Source: Cyclina sinensis (taxonomy: Eukaryota > Mollusca > Bivalvia > Venerida > Veneridae). From it: a stretch of 64,000 nt of DNA. The stretch spans positions 36,143,521 through 36,207,520 of the forward strand of contig JAAONU010000002.1 in assembly GCA_012932295.1 (NCBI GenBank), written 5' to 3'. The first letter of the stretch is position 1; every line of letters begins with the position of its first letter. The notes under the pieces were generated by a model. The model searched no databases. It saw only the letters and a program-made list of their open reading frames with translations, and was not told where the DNA came from. A program made the translations under genes and the position numbers. Shown one piece after another: positions 59,195 to 64,000 of this stretch.

Positions 59195-59547
59195 ACTAGA
59201 ACTGCCACTGTTATGGCACCTATCACCCCCCCCCACCCCTTATGCCGCCTTGTCAGTAGGGTATTTATATATGGGAACATCTTACTTTATGCCCCACACT
59301 AAAATCAAGTATAAAAAATTACGAAGGGGAATAACTCCAAAATTGTGCAAAAGAGAGTTAAGGTTCTTGGGCACTGCACTTCTCCTCAATGAGATCTATT
59401 TATCTATGAATTTTCAAGTTGATACCTCCAATATTTTTTTAGTAATGCCCTGGACAATCAAAACCTGATGGCCCAACAGACAGACAGACAGACAAGTAAG
59501 CTGATTCCAGTATAGCCACCTTACAACTTCCTTGTGTGGTGGGATAT
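59195..59547 (-). mobile_element. HINE-like element with ACTAGAACTGCCACTG end, copy 2
   Basis: Same left end as 24911. GACA tetranucleotide run, then a degraded TATAGCCACC...GGTGGGATAT hairpin. It lies in the probable 3' UTR/flank of KMT2. Confidence 0.65.
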
Positions 59548-60954
59548 AATGCCAACTCAAAACGTAGTACAAGACTTCAGAAATGCCCTTTTAAACTAAC
59601 GTAACAACCAGACTTTTCCATGGCAAATAAAACAAAATAAACTGCAGTTTATAACTGTACGCTGCCTTCTTACAAAGAATACTTAAAATAAGCTGTAAGA
59701 GACAATAAAACAGACATGACTCAAAAAAATTTGTTACAAAATGACTTTGAATTTAAACTCTGCACAGTTTTATGAACATTTCTTACTCCTATAAGGAAAA
59801 AACAATAAGCAAAACTTCTCAAAAATCACAAAATATGAAATGCGACAGTTTCAATGAACACATATATGAATACAATGAATACACATATTTACAAAGCAGT
59901 TTCATTAACTATAAGTTTGTGTGAAGAAAAAACAGTGCTTCTTGAAAGCCAACAGTGCTATAATTATCATTAATACTGAGCTTAAAGCTTCGGCTCACAT
60001 GCCATTTTTACATATATACTGGTGAAATGAAAAAGGTAAAAAAATCATAAAAGAACAACTATGGTGGGATTAAAGATTAAACAAGTTTAAATTCTGTAAC
60101 ATCATCACTATGAACACATCTACAGCAAATACATGAATGCCCAAGGACCAAAAAAAAACAGAGAGGAAAGTAACCAATCAAAAGTAGATCCTACACAACC
60201 CTTCTTACTCTTCTATTGAAGGACTTGTGTATTTTCAGCTTTAATTAAAAATCAATGTATTCATTTGAAACTTTGAGAAAGAGTTTGCAGTTAATGTATT
60301 TTTCACTTATGAATATAAAAAAATGAAACTCATTTAATCAAAATCAAACTGAAAACTCCTAGGAATATGCCTTTATTCTTGTATATACTCTGCTCAAATT
60401 ATGTCAAATGACTGTGTTGTTTTTTGTTTGTTTTTTTATCTTACATTGCTCTAAAGGCATACAGTTAAAATATCAAAGGAACTGAGTTGTTAATTATAGG
60501 AGAGTGGTTTCATTATTGAGCTGAAGTGACATGCTGTGTTGTCATCACATGGTTTACCCAATATGAAGAGATATGCAGTTATGCAATGACTGGTCTATTT
60601 TAGAAGTCAAACCTTACAACTGAACTTTACAGATAAAACTGGTTGTATATCTTAAAATTTACAGACGCGTTCTGACAATATATACACATACTTCACACAA
60701 CAAGGTACATATACCTTTTTAACTTCAGATGTCTGTCTGGATTTCTCATGTCAATTTCAGGTTGAGTCATTTATAAGGTACCTTATAAACATAACATAAG
60801 CCAGGTTTATAATGGCTTAATCTAAATACAATTCACAATCTTCTGCTACTTATTATCATACAAAATGTCAATCATCAAAAGGAATCGTCAGTCAAAATCA
60901 GGTTTCACTAAAATTTACATGTGTAATTTCTTGATTCCACAAGAATGCAACAGC
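59548..60954 (-). other. KMT2 3' UTR/flank
   Basis: AT-rich, non-coding; nothing else seen. Confidence 0.5.
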
Positions 60955-61060
60955 CTAATTAAGGTATCTTCTGCAACGCTTTGCTCCACAGGTACAAGGT
61001 ATCTTGATTTCTTCTATTGGGAACTTGTAGTCATAGGTCAATTCCTCTCCTCGTAAAATC
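60955..61060 (-). CDS. KMT2 last coding exon (stop)
   Basis: [17 protein letters not shown] then post-[16 protein letters not shown] and TAG at 60955-60957. Acceptor is TTTTGAAG rather than a pyrimidine-rich CAG. Confidence 0.93.
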
Positions 61061-63352
61061 CTTCAAAATATAACAAGACATTGTATCACTTCCACATACT
61101 GCATGTTCACTAATTCTGTTTTTCATCTTATAACTTACCCCTTACATACAATCAAATGTTATTTTTTCAGTTCAACATTCTAAATGAAATGGACAAGCTA
61201 GAAACAAACCTATGCTACTGCTGAACTATTTTCAAAGACAGAAAGATGTGTATTGAAAGAGTACAACACACAAACTGTAGTGCTGACCAAATACCTTGGT
61301 GTTTTAGGACTTCTTGAAGCATGTTTTTCAGAAACTGAATTACAGCTATCACTGAAATATGGCGCAGCTCTCTGGTAAAGCAACTTTTCTTTAATACCTT
61401 TCAACTACATGTAATTCAGACAGAGCATCATATTACTGTATTTTGAAGTTAATTTGGGATGTATTAACGTGTTAAAATCACAAAAACATGTTACTTACTT
61501 TCTCATGGCAAAGATAACAATATGTTTTCTGTTATCTACAGTAATCACCTTGGAGTAACAATTTGGCTGAAATGATATGAACATATTGTAAGAATTTGTA
61601 TGCAGACATGGGGTCGATTACTTCTAAATGTAATCGATTAAATTACGATTACATCAATAAAATTTAGAATACGATTATGATTACATTACTCTATTTTTTA
61701 AACTGTAACCGAATAAATTATAATTACTCTGAAAATGTAGTCGATTACAATTACGATTACTTTTCATTGTGTTCATAGCAGTTATCAGATAAAAGATCCA
61801 AATAGCACTTACATTTTTATTTACACAAAAACATGAACACAGCTGCAGCACACAATTTGCAAAATGTTATAAAGTAACCAGGATGACTGACATGTGTCTT
61901 CTACTAAATTTAAATGTGTGAGTTACATTTGATCATAATTAATTTTTCAAATGTTTTATCACTCAGTCTACAGCGCTCTGGACAAAATATTTTGCCAGCT
62001 ATGCTAAACAATCGCCCAACTGGGGCCGATGTAGCAGGTATCGACAAATATTTTGCAGCCACTTTTGCTAAACATGGAAATTTTGATTTATTGTCATCCC
62101 AGAATTCCAGTGGGGATTTCCAGATATATAAGAACTGCACAGTTTGCATTTTGCTTTTGTAGTTCCCTTAGCATCTGGTGGTATATCAAAAAATTTAGAA
62201 GCCGTAACACTTGATTTCTGTGCAGACAGAATTGCAAAAACCACAATATGTGCTATATGAAACAGAAAATCATGAACTGGTTTTACACTTTTGTTGAGTG
62301 ATTATACCAATTATCTTCAGTAAAGGGACAGCAAACTAGGTGTTATTGTACAATATCAGTTATTGATTTCACAAATACTTGTTTAGCCTCAGGCAGAATA
62401 TAAAAGTTGTTTGTTACTGATAACAAAAGGTGAAAATATTTATGGCATATAATTAAATCATAACTTAGTCTGAAGGATTGTGTATAGTCAAACAGTAAAA
62501 TTAAAATAAAAAGTAAAATTAAATAACTCAGTTATAAATGAAACTTAAGAAAAGTAAAACGTTTCAATTAAATAAATTTCACCTTTAAATATCGTATTTG
62601 CACAATATATAATACAGCAGTTCCATAAATGAAGTCTTTTTCTATGCCAAAGTAATCGATTTGTAATCGACGATTACACCACTTTTCATGCAGGTAATGA
62701 TTACAATTACGATTAAATGTAATCGACTTTTAAAAAGTAATCGAATACATTCGATTACATGGACAAATTGTAATTAAATGCAATCGATTACGATTACACG
62801 ATTACGATTACCCCATGTCTGTTTGTATGATGACTTGTGATTTGAATTTTTTTTGACAAATCAAAACATGTTTCACCTTCATTTCTATTTTTTTTTCATT
62901 CTTGACACATGTAATGTTCCAAAGATGTATCAACATATATCTAATCCAAACAATGAATCATAAACTAGCCCAAGTATCAAGCTGTAATAATGGATGGCAG
63001 CGTAGAGCAAAATCTCCTTCAATGCTAGCTCAAATAACAGATTAAAATCTTAACAACTGGGAAAATAATTTTGCTGAAGAAAACAGCATTCTATTTAAAA
63101 CTAAAATGACAATTACCAACGAGACGGTAAGACATAAAAGTGACATTCATATCACAACCAATAAACTTTAATCTAAATCTAAAGAACGGTGACACCAACG
63201 AAAATCACAACCTACTGTAAGAGCGTTAAATACAAGAACAAGAAAATGAGACTTACATCACATGAGTGGTTGATAAATCTGGCAGCACTTCCTTTCATGG
63301 TGGCGTCCACTACATCTGTGTTGTCAATACGAAACATGTAGCATCCAATACC
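60955..63352 (-). CDS. KMT2A/KMT2B-type (Trithorax) H3K4 methyltransferase, last three coding exons
   Basis: Three exons, 63257-63352, 61499-61566 and 60955-61060, encode the last 89 residues. They run from [10 protein letters not shown] through [24 protein letters not shown] and [11 protein letters not shown] to the post-[16 protein letters not shown] and a TAG stop. RFINHSCxPNC is the SAM-binding/pseudoknot motif and the GEELTYDY tyrosine belongs to the active site; post-SET cysteines bind zinc. KMT2C/D and SET1 enzymes have clearly different residues here (GGPARYINHSC and ARFINHCC), so this is the Trithorax/MLL1-2 branch. It should act in a COMPASS-like complex with WDR5, RBBP5, ASH2L and DPY30. 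The rest of the gene lies beyond position 64000. Invertebrates usually have one such gene, so I leave the A/B symbol open. Confidence 0.94.
61499..61566 (-). CDS. KMT2 penultimate coding exon (68 nt)
   Basis: Starts [20 protein letters not shown] and ends AGAAA before a GTAAGT donor. Acceptor ATCATTTCAG. Confidence 0.94.
61603..62821 (-). mobile_element. hAT DNA transposon derivative in a KMT2 intron
   Basis: A 1,219-bp element with CAGACATGGGG / CCCCATGTCTG ends and a perfect 8-bp target duplication TTTGTATG (61595-61602 and 62822-62829). Both subterminal zones (61611-61770 and 62645-62815) are arrays of AATCGATTACGATTAC-type motifs. Only the transposase C-terminal dimerisation region remains (61910-62149, minus strand). 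Confidence 0.95.
61910..62149 (-). pseudogene. hAT transposase C-terminal (dimerisation domain) remnant
   Basis: Contains [40 protein letters not shown] and [17 protein letters not shown], the hAT C-terminal dimerisation signature. No zinc finger or catalytic core remains, so it cannot mobilise itself. Its 5' boundary is probably an internal deletion junction. Confidence 0.88.
63257..63352 (-). CDS. KMT2 antepenultimate coding exon (SET core)
   Basis: Thirty-two codons in phase 0, ending RFINHSCD at a GTAAGT donor. The NHSC motif is thus separated from its PNC partner by a 1.69-kb intron. Confidence 0.94.
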
Positions 63353-64000
63353 CTGAAAACATATAAAACAAATGCAATCAGTCGGTTTCAATTACAGACT
63401 GAAACACAGATCACAGATGTTTCATAGGTATCTTCTAGTCAAAACTTTTGCCCCATCAGAAGCAGACCACTTTTGAGCTGATGCCTGAGGCAAACAGAAA
63501 TTTTGACAAGTATGGCATTATTTTCTGAGTACAAAAGTCATAGGAAACACCGAGTATAGAGTAAAGAGTATTGCAGAAGTACAAATTTTAACTTCAATAC
63601 TAATAAACAACTAGCTAATTTGTTAACTTTAATTCTAAACAGACAGTTGACTTTTAAAAATGTAAACTTCACAATGATATTCAAAACATATTCATCCTTT
63701 TCTAGGACTAATACCTCAACTAGAGCCATCACTGAATGTGTTTTATACCCCCAAATACCACCTTGTGAGAGGAAAAGGAAAAATACAGAATGTATCAGGC
63801 ACATTACACTAATTGGAGATCTTGCACATGAAGTTTCAAATCAACAGTCTTAGAAATGTGGGAGTAGTTCCGGTCACAAGATTTGGTTATGACAGGCCAT
63901 AAAACCAGTGCAAGTATTGGCATGCATGAAAACATGTCATGCACATCTATAGTTATTGGTGAACATGCACACCAAGTTTCAAATTGATAGTCCTAAGAAA
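63353..64000 (-). other. KMT2 intron, runs off the right edge
   Basis: I searched the minus strand for the exon with the first part of the SET domain (HGRGLF-type) and did not find it. The end at 63830-64000 resembles degraded tandem-core repeats ('CAAGTTTCAAATTGATAGTC'). Confidence 0.55.

Noticed and set aside
61914..62162. Plus-strand open frame in the hAT element
   Set aside because: Shadow of the minus-strand transposase remnant.

Overview
This is eukaryotic, AT-rich, intron-rich animal DNA. The repeat families (ACAAGAGGGCC...GGCCC hairpin ends, GGTCAAGGTCA-rich tandem cores, hairpins ending in TATACCCCC) look like those scattered through bivalve mollusc genomes, so a clam-like bivalve is the best guess. 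That is recognition of repeat style, not a database result. I reconstructed three conserved protein-coding genes exon by exon, all with GT-AG introns and phases that close exactly.

Layout. (1) 104-37149, minus strand: five coding exons of CBL, a RING E3 ubiquitin ligase. They cover the start codon, the 4H/EF-hand/SH2 phosphotyrosine-binding module, the linker helix and the first half of the RING; the rest lies off the left edge. (2) 40039-55173, plus strand: all 15 coding exons of TBC1D23 (681 aa), a trans-Golgi vesicle-tethering protein with TBC, rhodanese-like and C-terminal PH-like parts. (3) 60955-63352, minus strand: the last three coding exons (89 aa) of a KMT2A/KMT2B (Trithorax) H3K4 methyltransferase, covering the end of the SET domain, post-SET and stop. 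CBL and TBC1D23 are head to head about 2.9 kb apart; TBC1D23 and KMT2 are tail to tail. The three proteins belong to different processes (receptor ubiquitination, endosome-to-Golgi traffic, chromatin), and I see no reason to call the cluster a functional unit.

Most of the rest is mobile or tandem DNA. There are many copies of a non-autonomous element type with an ACAAG-hairpin end, subterminal inverted repeats, a tandem core of about 145-155 bp units and an AGCTAA end. This is reminiscent of bivalve 'pearl' or Helentron-associated (HINE) rolling-circle elements. One cluster (4712-10852) is nested four deep. Other elements are two related TA-flanked pogo/Tc1-like MITEs, a 1.4-kb TIR element, a hAT derivative with a perfect 8-bp target duplication in a KMT2 intron, a twice-interrupted LINE in TBC1D23 intron 1, and a foldback palindrome.

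The most unusual structure is at 326-2061 (with outliers to 3182). About 25 tandem units of ~73 bp in CBL intron 4 are copies of the intron/exon junction of CBL exon 5 itself. They place a ladder of decoy 3' splice sites, followed by in-frame stops, directly upstream of the real RING exon.
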